From the NCBI RefSeq assembly GCF_001424045.1, contig NZ_LMQB01000026.1:159644-223643 (forward strand): a stretch of 64,000 nt of DNA. Reading direction: 5' to 3'. The position numbers were made by a program, and so were the translations under genes. Position 1 is the first letter of the stretch. Each line of letters opens with the position of its first letter. The stretch is from Rhizobium sp. Leaf371. Its GTDB lineage: Bacteria; Pseudomonadota; Alphaproteobacteria; Rhizobiales; Rhizobiaceae. The notes under the pieces were generated by a model, which ran no database searches, was not told the origin of the DNA, and saw only the letters and a program-made list of their open reading frames with translations. Shown here in pieces: positions 47,410 through 57,205 of this stretch.

Positions 47410-48189
47410 ATGTCGAGCGATCTGCTGTCGCGCGAAAGACAGGATGCAATCAGGATCGAGCTCCGCCAGTCCGGCCGGGTTCTGGCCGGCGACCTTGCGC
47501 GTCACTTCAAGGTCTCGGAGGACACGATCCGGCGTGACCTGCGCGACATGGCTGCGGCCGGCCTCTGCGAACGGGTCTATGGCGGTGCACTGGCCTTGCC
47601 GTCGGAACAGCCGTTTTCAGTGCGGACCGGCATCTCGCGCGGGCGCAAGCAGGCGCTGGCCGAGGCCGCCGTCACGCGCCTGAAGGACGGGATGACGGTG
47701 TTCGTCGATGCCGGATCGACCAATCTCGCCATCGTCCAGGCGCTCCCGCCGGGGCTCTCCCTCACTCTGGCCACCAACATGCCGGCCATCGCCACGGCCG
47801 CGCTGGAACATCCCCGGCTCGAGGTCATCACCATCGGCGGTCGGATCGACCGGCATGTCGGCGCGGCGATCGGCCGGCAGGCGGAGCGGGATCTGCAGAT
47901 GCTGCGACCGGACCTCTGCATTCTCGGCGCCTGCGGCATCGACAGTGCGGCGGGCCTGACGGGCCTCGTCTATGACGACGTGGCCTTCAAGACGATCGCT
48001 GCGGCCCATGCGGCCGCCGTGCTCGTCGCCTGTACGACCGACAAGCTGGGCGCGGTCCATCCCTTCGTCATCGCCGCCCTCAACGACCGGATGACGCTGA
48101 CGCTCGAGGCGGACGCGCCGGATGCGGTCACCGCCGGGCTTGAGACGACGGGCGTCACCATTCTGCAGGCGCAGCCGGTCGCCGGCTGA
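47410..48189 (+). CDS. DeoR/GlpR family transcriptional regulator
   Basis: This 259-residue protein has an N-terminal HTH (about 6-58, LARHFKVSEDTIRRDLRDM and the RVYGGAL wing). A C-terminal ligand-binding domain of the DeoR type follows, containing FVDAGSTNLAIVQALP and an acidic C-terminal region. It probably senses a phosphorylated sugar. It is 53 bp before an MFS gene in the same direction, which it probably controls. Confidence 0.92.
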   Translation: MSSDLLSRERQDAIRIELRQSGRVLAGDLARHFKVSEDTIRRDLRDMAAAGLCERVYGGALALPSEQPFSVRTGISRGRKQALAEAAVTRLKDGMTVFVDAGSTNLAIVQALPPGLSLTLATNMPAIATAALEHPRLEVITIGGRIDRHVGAAIGRQAERDLQMLRPDLCILGACGIDSAAGLTGLVYDDVAFKTIAAAHAAAVLVACTTDKLGAVHPFVIAALNDRMTLTLEADAPDAVTAGLETTGVTILQAQPVAG

Positions 48190-48242
48190 TCCGCACACGG
48201 AACCAGAACGACACGATCCGGTCGCAGGCCGGAAGGAGACAG

Positions 48243-49448
48243 ATGATGGACCACCACACCACCGCAGGCGCATCCGACGCCCCAAGAGAGATGGCCCCGC
48301 AGGGCTACATGCCGCGGATCCGGCTCGCCGTGTCCCTGCTGTTCCTCATGAACGGCTTCATGATGGGCAGCTGGGCGCCGAAAATCCCCGTACTGAAAGA
48401 CCGTCTCGGCATCAGCGAGGGCATGCTCGGCCTGCTGATTCTCACCTTCGGCATCGGCTCGCTTCTGATGATGCCCATTGCAGGCGGCCTGATCTCCCGG
48501 CTCGGCTCGCAAAAAATCTCCAAGCTGATGGCGGCCTGCCTCGTGCCCGTCCTGCTCGTGCTCAGCCTGGTGCCGGGCCTGCCTCTCGCCTTCGTGGGCC
48601 TGTTTCTGTTCGGTGGCTTCATCGGCGCGATGGACGTGGCGATGAATGCCAATGCGGTGGCCGTGGAGAAGCGCATGCGGCGGGCGATCATGTCGTCCTG
48701 CCATGCCTATTGGAGCCTCGGCGCACTGGCCGGTGCGGCGCTCGGCGGCCCGGCGATCGCGCAGTTCGGCGAGATCATGCATGCGGTCCTCGTCACCATC
48801 GCCGGCTTTGCGATCCTTGCCATCGCCTGGCCGATGGTCATGGCCGACCATCCGCATCCCGAGGCGGAAACGGAGAAGCTGGCCCTGCCGCGCTCGCCGC
48901 TGCCCTGGCTGATCGGCATCGTCGCGTTGTTTTCGATGATCCCCGAGGGATCGGTCATCGACTGGAGCGCGCTCTACCTGCGCAACGAACTCGGCGCATC
49001 GGTCGCCTTGTCGGGCTACGGCTTTGCCGCCTTCTCCGCCACCATGGCAATCATGCGCTTTGCCGGCGATCATGTCCGTGATCGCTTCGGCGCGGTGAGG
49101 ACGCTCCGGGTCTGCACCCTGCTTGCCCTCGTCGGGCTGGTGATGGCCGGGCTCGCACCCGATGCGACGGTCGCCATCATCGGCTTTGCACTCGCCGGCA
49201 TCGGCATTTCCAACATGGTGCCGATCGCGTTTTCGGCAGCCGGCAATCTGCCGGGTCTGGCGCCCGGCATCGGCCTCTCGGTCGTGACCTTCATGGGCTA
49301 TTCGGGCATTCTGTTTGCCCCGTCCCTCATCGGCTTCATTGCCGAGCATGTCGGCTTCTCGATCATCTTCACCTCCATCCCCGCATTGTTCATCGTCGTC
49401 CTCCTGCTGTCGGGCCATGCGGTTCATGCCGATGCGACGAAGGACTGA
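48243..49448 (+). CDS. MFS transporter
   Basis: This 401-residue protein has about 12 membrane helices and matches the fucose/sugar-like MFS group (NGFMMGSWAPKIPVLKDRLGIS near residues 37-58). It has a strong AGGAGACAG ribosome binding site and a double ATG. It follows the DeoR gene closely. The substrate may be a sugar or sugar derivative; nothing more specific can be read. Confidence 0.88.
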   Translation: MMDHHTTAGASDAPREMAPQGYMPRIRLAVSLLFLMNGFMMGSWAPKIPVLKDRLGISEGMLGLLILTFGIGSLLMMPIAGGLISRLGSQKISKLMAACLVPVLLVLSLVPGLPLAFVGLFLFGGFIGAMDVAMNANAVAVEKRMRRAIMSSCHAYWSLGALAGAALGGPAIAQFGEIMHAVLVTIAGFAILAIAWPMVMADHPHPEAETEKLALPRSPLPWLIGIVALFSMIPEGSVIDWSALYLRNELGASVALSGYGFAAFSATMAIMRFAGDHVRDRFGAVRTLRVCTLLALVGLVMAGLAPDATVAIIGFALAGIGISNMVPIAFSAAGNLPGLAPGIGLSVVTFMGYSGILFAPSLIGFIAEHVGFSIIFTSIPALFIVVLLLSGHAVHADATKD

Positions 49449-49511
49449 GTTGAAGCCAGGCAAGACGGCGGGTGCGCGTCATGAATTCGCCGCCAAGATC
49501 TGATGGAGGAC

Positions 49512-49533
49512 GGGGGCTGCCATGGCCCCTTTT
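49512..49533 (+). terminator. Probable intrinsic terminator after MFS gene
   Basis: GGGGC and GCCCC pair around a seven-base loop, followed by TTTT. The stem is short. Confidence 0.45.
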
Positions 49534-49622
49534 CGACCCTTGAGAGGCGCCGTCAGTTGACAGCGCGGCGATCCTCCTGCACCTCAGGGGCGCCGATCGA
49601 CCGGGAATGCACGAGGCCCACC

Positions 49623-50876
49623 ATGTCCATGTCCTTTGCCTTCGAACCCCAGCCACGCCGCGAAACGGTCGGGGTGGATGTCGGGGGTGTCCTCGTCGGC
49701 GGCGGCGCGCCCGTCGTCGTGCAGTCGATGACCAATACCGACACGGCCGACGTGGATGCGACGGTAGCGCAGGTGGCGGCCCTTCACCGCGCCGGCTCGG
49801 AACTCGTGCGCATCACCGTCGATCGCGACGAGAGCGCGGCCGCCGTGCCGCGTATTCGCGAGCGGCTGGAGCGCCTCGGCCTCGACGTGCCCCTGATCGG
49901 CGATTTCCATTACATCGGCCACAAGCTGCTCGCCGATCACCCGGCCTGCGCGGAGGCCCTGGCCAAATACCGGATCAATCCCGGCAATGTCGGCTTCAAG
50001 GAAAAGAAGGACCGGCAGTTCGGCGCCATCATCGAGCGGGCGATCGAATACGACAAACCCGTTCGCATCGGCGTCAACTGGGGTTCCCTCGACCAGGAGC
50101 TCCTGACCCGCCTGATGAACGACAATCAGGAAAAAGGCTTTCCGCTCACCGCGCAGCAGGTCATGCGCGAAACCATCGTGCAGTCGGCGCTGATTTCGGC
50201 GGAACTTGCCGAAGAGATCGGGTTGCCGCGCAACCGGATCATTCTCTCGGCTAAGGTTTCCAACGTTCAGGACCTCATTCCGACCTATGCCATGCTCTCG
50301 GTGCGCACCAATCACGCGCTCCATCTCGGCCTGACGGAAGCCGGCATGGGCTCCAAGGGCATCGTCGCCTCCTCCGCTTCGCTCGGCATTCTGATGCAGC
50401 AGGGCATCGGCGATACGATCCGCATTTCGCTGACGCCGGAGCCCGGCGGCGACCGCACCCGCGAGGTGCAGGTGGCGCAGGAACTCTTGCAGGTCATGGG
50501 CTTCCGCCAGTTTGTCCCCGTTGTCGCCGCCTGTCCGGGCTGCGGACGCACGACATCCACCGTGTTTCAGGAGCTCGCCCAGAAGATCCAGGACGACATC
50601 CGCCGCAATATGCCGGTCTGGCGCGAGAAATATCCGGGCGTCGAAGGCCTGAAAGTTGCCGTCATGGGCTGCATCGTCAATGGTCCCGGCGAAAGCAAGC
50701 ACGCCGACATCGGTATTTCCCTTCCGGGAACCGGCGAACTCCCTGCGGCGCCGGTCTATATCGACGGCAAGAAGGCCCTGACCATCCGCGGCACCAACAT
50801 CGCCGGCGATTTCGAAACGCTCGTTGGCGAATATATCGAAAAGCGCTTCGGCCAGGGCCAGGCCGCGGCGGAGTGA
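49623..50876 (+). CDS. ispG: 4-hydroxy-3-methylbut-2-enyl diphosphate synthase
   Basis: This 417-residue [4Fe-4S] enzyme performs the penultimate MEP pathway step. Cluster ligands are C304 and C307 (CPGCGRTTS), C350 ([10 protein letters not shown]) and E357. The TIM-barrel N-terminal domain contains [19 protein letters not shown]. The ATG at 49623 gives the usual start; sequence upstream is not conserved. Together with the polyprenyl synthase near 11 kb it supplies isoprenoids. Confidence 0.96.
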   Translation: MSMSFAFEPQPRRETVGVDVGGVLVGGGAPVVVQSMTNTDTADVDATVAQVAALHRAGSELVRITVDRDESAAAVPRIRERLERLGLDVPLIGDFHYIGHKLLADHPACAEALAKYRINPGNVGFKEKKDRQFGAIIERAIEYDKPVRIGVNWGSLDQELLTRLMNDNQEKGFPLTAQQVMRETIVQSALISAELAEEIGLPRNRIILSAKVSNVQDLIPTYAMLSVRTNHALHLGLTEAGMGSKGIVASSASLGILMQQGIGDTIRISLTPEPGGDRTREVQVAQELLQVMGFRQFVPVVAACPGCGRTTSTVFQELAQKIQDDIRRNMPVWREKYPGVEGLKVAVMGCIVNGPGESKHADIGISLPGTGELPAAPVYIDGKKALTIRGTNIAGDFETLVGEYIEKRFGQGQAAAE

Positions 50877-51079
50877 GGCGATACGCGCGATCCGGAGAGA
50901 ACAGCGAGGGGATGACACCCTCCCGTTCACCTGCTGGCTGCGGTCCGGCTTCGTCACGCCCGCACCCTTGGGATTTGCCGGGCAATGTCGCCCGCGCCGT
51001 GCGCGACAAGCCGACAGCCAAGGCCGAGGGAGGACCATCTGGAGAAGCAAAGTGCCCCTCCAGACCTCGTCTATCCGGT

Positions 51080-52090
51080 CTACAGGATGAAAAAATCAGT
51101 CGTCAAAGTGACCGCATCGTCCAGGTGGATCGCGAAGTCGGCCTTCCGATCGCCGTTCACGTCGCCATAGACATAGGTATCCGAGGCCATCTTCTCGACC
51201 CGAAGTTCGCCGGCTTTGCCTGTGAAGGCCTTGCCGCCGATCAGCGTAAACGCGTTGTTTCCAGCAATCTTGGTGTTCGCATCGATCTGGGAGAGATCGA
51301 TCTTGTCGCCGTCGGCACGCGAGAAGTCGAAGATCGTATCCCGGCCGGATGCCGCCACGGTCGAGTCCGAAAGCGCCTTGAACGCGAACATGTCCTTCCC
51401 CGCCCCGCCAGAGAGCGCGTCAGCCCCCGCGCCGCCGGACAGCGCATCGTTCCCTGCCCCACCGCTGAGCGCATTGGCATTGGCGTCGCCATAGAGCTTG
51501 TCGGCATATTTCGAGCCGGTCAGGTTCTCGACGGAGACATACACATCCCCTTTGGCCTCGTTGGTGCCGCTGATAGTCGTCGCCAGACTGGCCGTTACGC
51601 CGCTCGTTGCGTTTTCGTACGACGCCGTATCCCGCCCCGCGCCCCCAACAAGTTTATCCGAACCCAAGCCACCGATCAGGATATCGTTGCCCGCAAGTCC
51701 GAACAACGTATCGGCATAAGCGGTGCCCGTAACCGTGTCGTTCCCTGACAGCAGCAGCTTCAAACCATCCATTGCCGTGCCGTCGATCGTCTTGCTCAGC
51801 GCAACGGCCGAAAGACCGAGATCCGTCGCGGCAAAGAGAACCTTCCCATTCGTCACCTGGGTCAGCGCGTTCACGGTTCCGCTTTTCAGACCGTAGATCT
51901 CGCCATTCTCGATCTGGTAGGTCAGGTTTGTGCCCTTGACCTCCGTGTAATTGCGGCTGTCTCCATAGATCTTGAAACCACTGGCCGTCGGCGTCGACGC
52001 GTTATCGTAATCGAAGAAATCCAGCTCTTCGAACACGTTGAAGTCGAACCCCTTCCCTGCCCCAAGCGCACCAACAGTAATTTTTGCCAT
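51080..52090 (-). CDS. RTX calcium-binding protein, probable type I secretion substrate
   Basis: This 336-residue protein has an N-terminal part without a known domain. From about residue 135 come RTX nonapeptide repeats GGxGxDxLx (NDILIGGLGSDKL, GGAGNDALSGGAGADAL). A serralysin-type C-terminal domain follows, with FDFSRADGDKIDLSQIDAN and a VYGDVNGDRKADF metal-site-like end. The C-terminus FFIL is hydrophobic, as in T1SS targeting. No catalytic domain was seen. Starting at 52090 rather than 52096 is preferred. Secretion genes are not nearby. Confidence 0.88.
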   Translation of the reverse strand: MAKITVGALGAGKGFDFNVFEELDFFDYDNASTPTASGFKIYGDSRNYTEVKGTNLTYQIENGEIYGLKSGTVNALTQVTNGKVLFAATDLGLSAVALSKTIDGTAMDGLKLLLSGNDTVTGTAYADTLFGLAGNDILIGGLGSDKLVGGAGRDTASYENATSGVTASLATTISGTNEAKGDVYVSVENLTGSKYADKLYGDANANALSGGAGNDALSGGAGADALSGGAGKDMFAFKALSDSTVAASGRDTIFDFSRADGDKIDLSQIDANTKIAGNNAFTLIGGKAFTGKAGELRVEKMASDTYVYGDVNGDRKADFAIHLDDAVTLTTDFFIL

Positions 52091-52762
52091 GTCCACACCT
52101 ATGTTATCTGAGATTATTTGATCATAACAGTTTTCTAATATCTTATGAATGAACGATCTCTAAAACAACTCCGTTCCATTCGATGCTGTTGTTGATTTTT
52201 CCAGTCTTGCGACGATGCGGATTCGCCCAGCAGCCGGCTGCATGTTCGCTTCGGCTTGATCGTTTCGAACCGAAAAAAGTGAGAATCCGCGAGCTTCAAG
52301 TGAAGCAAGAGCGACAGAGTGAATGACCCAGTCTGTTCCACGCAACCCAAGTGCCGCGCCTTGACGCAATCAAAAGCTGAATAACCAGGCAGACGAACAG
52401 GTCACGATCGATGTCATTTCAAGCGCAAGATCTGGCGCCTTTAGAAATTGAGTGGTTCTAGCTGATACACAGCGTTCGCGCCGAAGACCGAGCCCCGTCG
52501 ATCGCGAAGCGAACCATGACGGGAAAAAAGGCTGGAGCTGCCGTCAGATATCGATGCGCACAGGCAGAAAATGGCGGAGAGGGTGGGACTCTTCCCCAAT
52601 TACAGCAAAACCAAAGGTTTCCGCCAATACACTGACAGATAAGCCCGATTACGATACTTCGAGCGATACATGGCGCGATACATTTTGGCAAGTCGACATT
52701 TTCGCTCGTCTTTTGGGCTCCGGTTTTGACTTGAAGATTGCATGCTGTCGGAGCCCTTCCGT
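52091..52762. other. Long AT-richer region between RTX and HNH genes
   Basis: This 672-bp stretch has no reliable ORF and no recognisable RNA gene. It presumably contains the RTX promoter and the left boundary of the accessory region. The sequence has a lower GC content and several short AT tracts. Confidence 0.5.
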
Positions 52763-53135
52763 TCAGATTGGTTGGGTCGTTGGTTTGCTCAAAGCGGCTA
52801 TGGCCTGCGCCGGGTGCCACCTGCCCTTCTCCAGTCTGGAACGCACGACAGAGGCATGTTTGGCCGCGTCCACCGGACGCTTCGCCTTGTGTCGTGTCGT
52901 GTTGCAGAAGAGGCATGCAGCGACGATGTTCGTAGCCACGTCCTTGCCACCGTCTGTTCTCGCCTTGACATGCTCGGCGGTGCATCGAAACCGCTTTGCC
53001 AGACTGGGAGAAAGTCCATAGTGCACGATGAATTCATGCAGGCTGGTATCCCATCGGTTGCTGGCAATAGAAACAGCTCCCACCCTGGTTCCGGGCGGCC
53101 TGTCGTCTGAGATTCTTCAATTTGTTTGATGGCAT
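52763..53135 (-). pseudogene. HNH endonuclease, frameshifted
   Basis: The first frame starts at ATG 53135 and encodes MPSNKLKNLRRQAARNQGG followed by SCFYCQQPM, a zinc-binding CxxC start. It stops after the frameshift. The rest of the gene, in another frame down to 52763, encodes DTSLHEFIVHYGLSP, then FRCTAEHVKARTDGGKD and NIVAACLFCNTTRH, which form the HNH motif with the second cysteine pair. The break lies at about 53049-53054 in an ATGGGA run. Total length is 373 nt (3n+1), so one extra base would explain it. An intact version would be a small single-domain HNH nuclease of about 123 residues. It might be read error, pseudogene or programmed shift. Confidence 0.8.
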
Positions 53136-53388
53136 GAGTCCACGTCCTTTGCTTCATTGCTGAAGCGGACGTGCAGCGACCGGGAAAAACGGTCACCCCT
53201 CAGTTGGGAGGAAAACCCTCGCACGAGACGACGTAAATCTACGTCACTCCGCAGTCTTTAAACGGTACGAGCGCCTATCGGACGTTTCGCTGACGGGCTC
53301 TTAGCAAACCCCAGGCGAGCAATTTATCTCGCCTCCATTCGATGTCAGCTTAACAAATGTTCTGCTGCAATCAAGTCTGGGATTACGC

Positions 53389-53404
53389 CTTCCCGATCGG
53401 GAGG
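53389..53404. promoter_or_regulatory. hip operator-like repeat 1
   Basis: CTTCCCGATCGGGAGG is a near-perfect palindrome, the first of three 16-mers. Each begins CTTCC and ends with GG.A.G. Starts are 38 bp apart. Confidence 0.7.
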
Positions 53405-53426
53405 ATTTTTGTTGAGAAGCGCAATT

Positions 53427-53442
53427 CTTCCTCTTCGGTAAG
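53427..53442. promoter_or_regulatory. hip operator-like repeat 2
   Basis: CTTCCTCTTCGGTAAG shares 13 of 16 bases with repeat 3 allowing for the central positions; it starts 38 bp after repeat 1. Confidence 0.72.
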
Positions 53443-53464
53443 TTTTCCCTAGTATTCCAAAAAT

Positions 53465-53480
53465 CTTCCTGTACGGTAAG
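53465..53480. promoter_or_regulatory. hip operator-like repeat 3
   Basis: CTTCCTGTACGGTAAG is imperfectly palindromic and starts 38 bp after repeat 2, 20 bp before the hipB start codon. Confidence 0.75.
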
Positions 53481-53499
53481 CTAACCATATGGAGAGTGC

Positions 53500-53769
53500 A
53501 TGATGATCCATTCAGCTGCGGATTTCGGCGCGTTGGTTCGCGAACACAGAAAAAAGCAGGGCTGGACGCAGACCCAGTTGGCGGAACGGTGTGGGACCGG
53601 GGAACGCTTCATCGTCGATCTGGAAAATGGCAAGCCGAGTTGCCAACTCGAAAAGGCGCTCATCGCCGCACGGACGGTCGGCATTGATCTCGGTGACCTG
53701 AAATCCGCAGCCCCACCAGCTGTTGCGGATGCCGATGATGATCTCGCCTACCTGCCCCGTTTCTCTTGA
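53500..53769 (+). CDS. hipB: HipB-type antitoxin, XRE family
   Basis: This 89-residue protein has a Cro/CI-type HTH (about 8-62; LVREHRKKQGWTQTQLAERC, then FIVDLENGKPSCQLEKAL). The C-terminal tail is acidic and may bind HipA. It has a GGAGAG ribosome binding site, and a double ATG makes 53500 or 53503 possible. It is the repressor/antitoxin for HipA and presumably binds the three upstream repeats. The gap to hipA is 12 bp. Confidence 0.9.
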   Translation: MMIHSAADFGALVREHRKKQGWTQTQLAERCGTGERFIVDLENGKPSCQLEKALIAARTVGIDLGDLKSAAPPAVADADDDLAYLPRFS

Positions 53770-53781
53770 TCAGGCGTCGCC

Positions 53782-55026
53782 GTGACTACGATCTTCTATG
53801 AGAGCTTGCCTGTTGCCAATCTGATCGACCGCGATGGGATTTCGCTCGCCTATGAACCGAGCTGGGAACAACGCGCTTCGGCATTTCCAATCTCCCTGAC
53901 GATGCCCTTGCGATCCGGCCCCTATGGCGCCGATCGGGTCATGCCGTGGCTTGCCAATCTTCTCCCTGAGACGCATCTCTCAGAGATCGGCCAGCGCCTA
54001 AAAGTTTCTCCGCAGGACATTATTGGTCTGCTGACGCGCCTGGGTCGCGATACCGCTGGAGCATTTTCGCTCGGGGAACCGCGCCGAGACGGAAATAATT
54101 TCCGCATCATCGAGAACGAGGCAGCGCTTGAACGCATCCTCGATGAACTGCCCGAACGCCCTTTTCTGATCGGAGAACGCGGCGTGTCGATGTCCCTGGC
54201 TGGCGTTCAGGACAAACTGCCCGTCTTCGTCGATAAGGACGGCAAGATAGCAATTCCCTTGGACGGCACGCCATCAACACACATCCTGAAGCCGGACATA
54301 CGGCGTCTGGCGGACAGCGTCACGAACGAAGCTTTCTGCATGACCCTTGCCAAACTCTGTGGGCTGGAAACGGCCGAGGTGACGACGGGCCGAGCGGGTA
54401 AAAGAGACTACCTGCTAGTCAGACGTTACGACCGCATCGCCGACACCAAAGGCACGATCCGCCGCGTCCATCAGGAGGATTTCTGCCAGCTGCTCGGACT
54501 GTTTCCCTCGGAGAAATACGAGCGGACCGGGCTTGGCCAGCGCGGCGGCGCTTCGCTTACGCAGATGTTTGAGGCGCTGGCGCGGTACGTGTCGCCCGCC
54601 GAACGATTGAGGCTGCTCGACGCCGTCATCTTCAATATCCTGATCTGCAACTCCGACTCCCACGCCAAGAACTATTCGGTTCTTGTCGGTGCCGCCGGAA
54701 CGGCGAAACTCGCGCCGCTCTATGACCTGATGTGCGCAGCGGTCTATAAGCAAGTTGATCAGTCGCTGCCTCAGCAGATCGGGACAAAGCGGAACGCCAA
54801 CGAGCTACACGGTAAGGATTGGCAGCAATTCGCATCGGCCGTTGGCCTGAGCCACGCTCTCATGACAAGACGAGTACAGGAGCTTTCAGACAGCGTTTCC
54901 TCGCAGGTTGAGATCGCTTCAAACGTTGACTTAACGAACTCCCCCGCCAAGAGAGAAGTTTCAGACCGACTTGCCTTTGTTATTCGAAAGCGATGCTTGA
55001 AGATTAATCGGCAGGCCACTCTGTGA
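53782..55026 (+). CDS. hipA: HipA-type serine/threonine kinase toxin
   Basis: This 414-residue kinase of the HipA family phosphorylates translation targets such as glutamyl-tRNA synthetase in the known case. It has the SLAGVQDKLP motif near residues 137-146 and STHILKPD near 170. The catalytic D292 and K296/N297 lie in NSDSHAKN, and the metal aspartate is in LAPLYDL. It begins with GTG at 53782. All catalytic elements are present, so it should be active. The length is slightly under that of E. coli HipA (440). It is coupled with hipB and lies directly before the Zorya operon. Confidence 0.92.
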   Translation: MTTIFYESLPVANLIDRDGISLAYEPSWEQRASAFPISLTMPLRSGPYGADRVMPWLANLLPETHLSEIGQRLKVSPQDIIGLLTRLGRDTAGAFSLGEPRRDGNNFRIIENEAALERILDELPERPFLIGERGVSMSLAGVQDKLPVFVDKDGKIAIPLDGTPSTHILKPDIRRLADSVTNEAFCMTLAKLCGLETAEVTTGRAGKRDYLLVRRYDRIADTKGTIRRVHQEDFCQLLGLFPSEKYERTGLGQRGGASLTQMFEALARYVSPAERLRLLDAVIFNILICNSDSHAKNYSVLVGAAGTAKLAPLYDLMCAAVYKQVDQSLPQQIGTKRNANELHGKDWQQFASAVGLSHALMTRRVQELSDSVSSQVEIASNVDLTNSPAKREVSDRLAFVIRKRCLKINRQATL

Positions 55027-55171
55027 CTGTCCTGCCAGTCTCATCATGCCGTGTGTAGCCACCGGATTTAACTGGATGGCAATATTTAAGGTTACAACTT
55101 TCGGCAGACTTGTGCGATTTTAAGTTGTCGCAAGATGGCAGGGGATTTGCCGTAATATTCTGGGGGGTTAA

Positions 55172-57205
55172 GTGCAGTTTGTAATTTCCATAGGAGATTT
55201 TTTCCGAGCCTCAATCTTGCATCTCGCGGGACTTTTGACACACGAATCTGCGCCAGGGTTTATTGCTTTTCTCCTGCTGCTGGCTCTCCTTGTGGTGTCG
55301 GTTGCATTTTGGCGCCGGGTAAGCAAGCAACGCCGCGCGGTGGTGTGGTTGCGCAAACAGATTTCCGCTAGCGCCAATGAAATCGAATTCAGCCGCGATA
55401 TCGACGCCCTTTGCGCGAAAATCACAGAAAATGCAAAGTCTCCTGAACAGCGCCAACTTGCTCACGCATGGACCGAGTATCGGGAGACATTTGTTCCCCA
55501 CGAGGAAGACGGCAATATCATTCTTCGAAATGCGGTCCGACCCTCGACGTTCTTGAATGTTGAAGATTTGGGTTTCGGGGCGGGAGCCTGGCGTATCGCT
55601 CCGGGCCTGTTCGTGACGATCGGACTGTTTCTGACGTTCCTTGGATTGATATCGGCATTGAATGCGATGTCTCAAGGCGACGAAATCAACAGCGCAACAA
55701 TGAGAACGTTGCTAAGTATCGCGTCAGCAAAGTTCATAATGTCGCTGACAGGCCTCTTCTGCTCCATTGTCTTCACCGTCGTATTCCGCCGCGTTTACGG
55801 GTTGCTGCTGAAAGCCACGCATGGGCTTTGTGAGTCCATCGAGAAAAAGCTGACATACATCAGCCTTGAAGCGCTCGCGTCCGAACAGCTCCAGGCCGTT
55901 CGTGAACAACGTGAACACTTCCGCATCATCGGAATGGAATTGGTCGCCGAAATTGGTCGCCCACTTCGGGAAGAGCTGCCTAAGGCAATCTCTGCGTCCA
56001 TCAGCGACGCGATGGCCCCTATGATGGACCGCGTTGGAAAGCTCGGCGCTGAAGGCGTCGGCGATCTGGTTTCCGGCCTCTCCAACAAACTCACCGACAC
56101 AGTCGGCCTTGCCCTGTCCGATGCCAGCCAGCGTCTCTCGGAAGCCGGAATGAAGATCGGACAGCTAGCCGATCGCATGGACCAGAGTTCCGGCCGCATG
56201 GGTTCGGAGATGGAAACGGCGACGATGCGGGTCGCGCAAGCGGTCGAGGAGCTAAGGAACTCGATGGCCGCGACAACGCAGTCGGCGGGAGGGGCATTTA
56301 CGCAGGGCGCGGAACGGCTGCTCGATGTCATGAACCAGACACTGGAGGGCATCCGCAGCAATACCGGGGAAGGCGCTCAGGCCATGTCCGCCGCCGCAGG
56401 CGAAATGCGCGCTGCTGCCGAATCGTTTCGCTCTGAAATCGAGGCTGCGGCGAAATCCGGCACCGAGGCCGCAAATGCACGAATTCAGGCTGCGACGTCG
56501 GACGCGAGCGGCTCGATCAGCGCCGCTGGCCAGAACGTCGTCGATGCCTTCGGCAGAACCAGTGCCGAGATCGCCCGGATTTCCGAGCAGGCCGCGATGA
56601 AGGCGGGCCAGGAACTGATGGCACCGCTGGAGGGCATCGCAGGTCAGCTCAAGGAGATGATCACAGGGCTCAATCAGAGCAATGCTGATCTGCGCCGAAT
56701 GGCCGAGGGAGTGCGTGCAGGCGCAGATGCATCCTCCGAGGCGGCCGGCACCTTCCGTTCCGCATCCGGCGATCTCATTTCCGCCGCCACGCCAATCCGG
56801 TCTATTGCCGAACGGATCGATACATCGGTCCGTCAGCTGACCGACAGTACACAGCATGTTGCCAGCGTCGTCTCGAGAACCGCAGAGACGACGGCACAGT
56901 CTGCCGCAGCGGCCCTCGACGCCGCGGAAAAGATACTGGGGCAGGAGCGGCTCGCAATCGAGACCACGATGTCAGGTCTGAAAACTCTCGTGGACCAGAT
57001 GCGCGGTCAGGGCGATCGTCTGGATGACATGGATAGCAAGCTTGGTAATGCGTTCGATATTTACACCGAGCAGGTCGCGCGCGCCATCGACGGAATGTTC
57101 GGGCATGTTCGCGAGATGCAGGATCGCTTGAACCCGGCTCTCGACACGATGAGGGAAATCGTTGAGCAGGCCGAGCAGTTTGCGCCGCAGTCACGGAGAG
57201 TGTGA
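55172..57205 (+). CDS. zorA: Zorya system protein ZorA (MotA/TolQ/ExbB-like)
   Basis: This 677-residue inner-membrane protein forms the motor stator with ZorB. It has three helices: about 28-48 (FIAFLLLLALLVVSVAFW), about 145-167 (IAPGLFVTIGLFLTFLGLIS) and about 182-205 (IASAKFIMSLTGLFCSIVF), the last two being the MotA/ExbB core. From about 215 to the end it is a long helical, coiled-coil tail rich in Ala/Glu/Ser, as in known ZorA proteins whose tail projects into the cytoplasm. The GTG at 55172 follows GGGGGG at four bases. The stop overlaps zorB (TGATG). E. coli ZorA is similar in length and layout. Confidence 0.95.
   Translation: MQFVISIGDFFRASILHLAGLLTHESAPGFIAFLLLLALLVVSVAFWRRVSKQRRAVVWLRKQISASANEIEFSRDIDALCAKITENAKSPEQRQLAHAWTEYRETFVPHEEDGNIILRNAVRPSTFLNVEDLGFGAGAWRIAPGLFVTIGLFLTFLGLISALNAMSQGDEINSATMRTLLSIASAKFIMSLTGLFCSIVFTVVFRRVYGLLLKATHGLCESIEKKLTYISLEALASEQLQAVREQREHFRIIGMELVAEIGRPLREELPKAISASISDAMAPMMDRVGKLGAEGVGDLVSGLSNKLTDTVGLALSDASQRLSEAGMKIGQLADRMDQSSGRMGSEMETATMRVAQAVEELRNSMAATTQSAGGAFTQGAERLLDVMNQTLEGIRSNTGEGAQAMSAAAGEMRAAAESFRSEIEAAAKSGTEAANARIQAATSDASGSISAAGQNVVDAFGRTSAEIARISEQAAMKAGQELMAPLEGIAGQLKEMITGLNQSNADLRRMAEGVRAGADASSEAAGTFRSASGDLISAATPIRSIAERIDTSVRQLTDSTQHVASVVSRTAETTAQSAAAALDAAEKILGQERLAIETTMSGLKTLVDQMRGQGDRLDDMDSKLGNAFDIYTEQVARAIDGMFGHVREMQDRLNPALDTMREIVEQAEQFAPQSRRV

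Larger units (their letters stand above)
53136..53499. other. Divergent region between HNH gene and hipB
   Basis: This 364-bp region has no ORF of its own. The three operator-like repeats that end it are listed separately. The remaining bases show no RNA gene. Confidence 0.55.

Noticed and set aside
47970..49463. A 497-codon minus-strand frame with Arg/Glu/His-rich sequence.
   Set aside because: It is antisense to the MFS gene and has no domain.
51400..51500. Short repeated units that could suggest a CRISPR array.
   Set aside because: They are the coding repeats of the RTX glycine-rich nonapeptides, without spacers of unique sequence.
52452..53021. A 189-codon plus-strand frame.
   Set aside because: It overlaps the HNH gene antisense; the HNH and zinc motifs support the minus strand instead.
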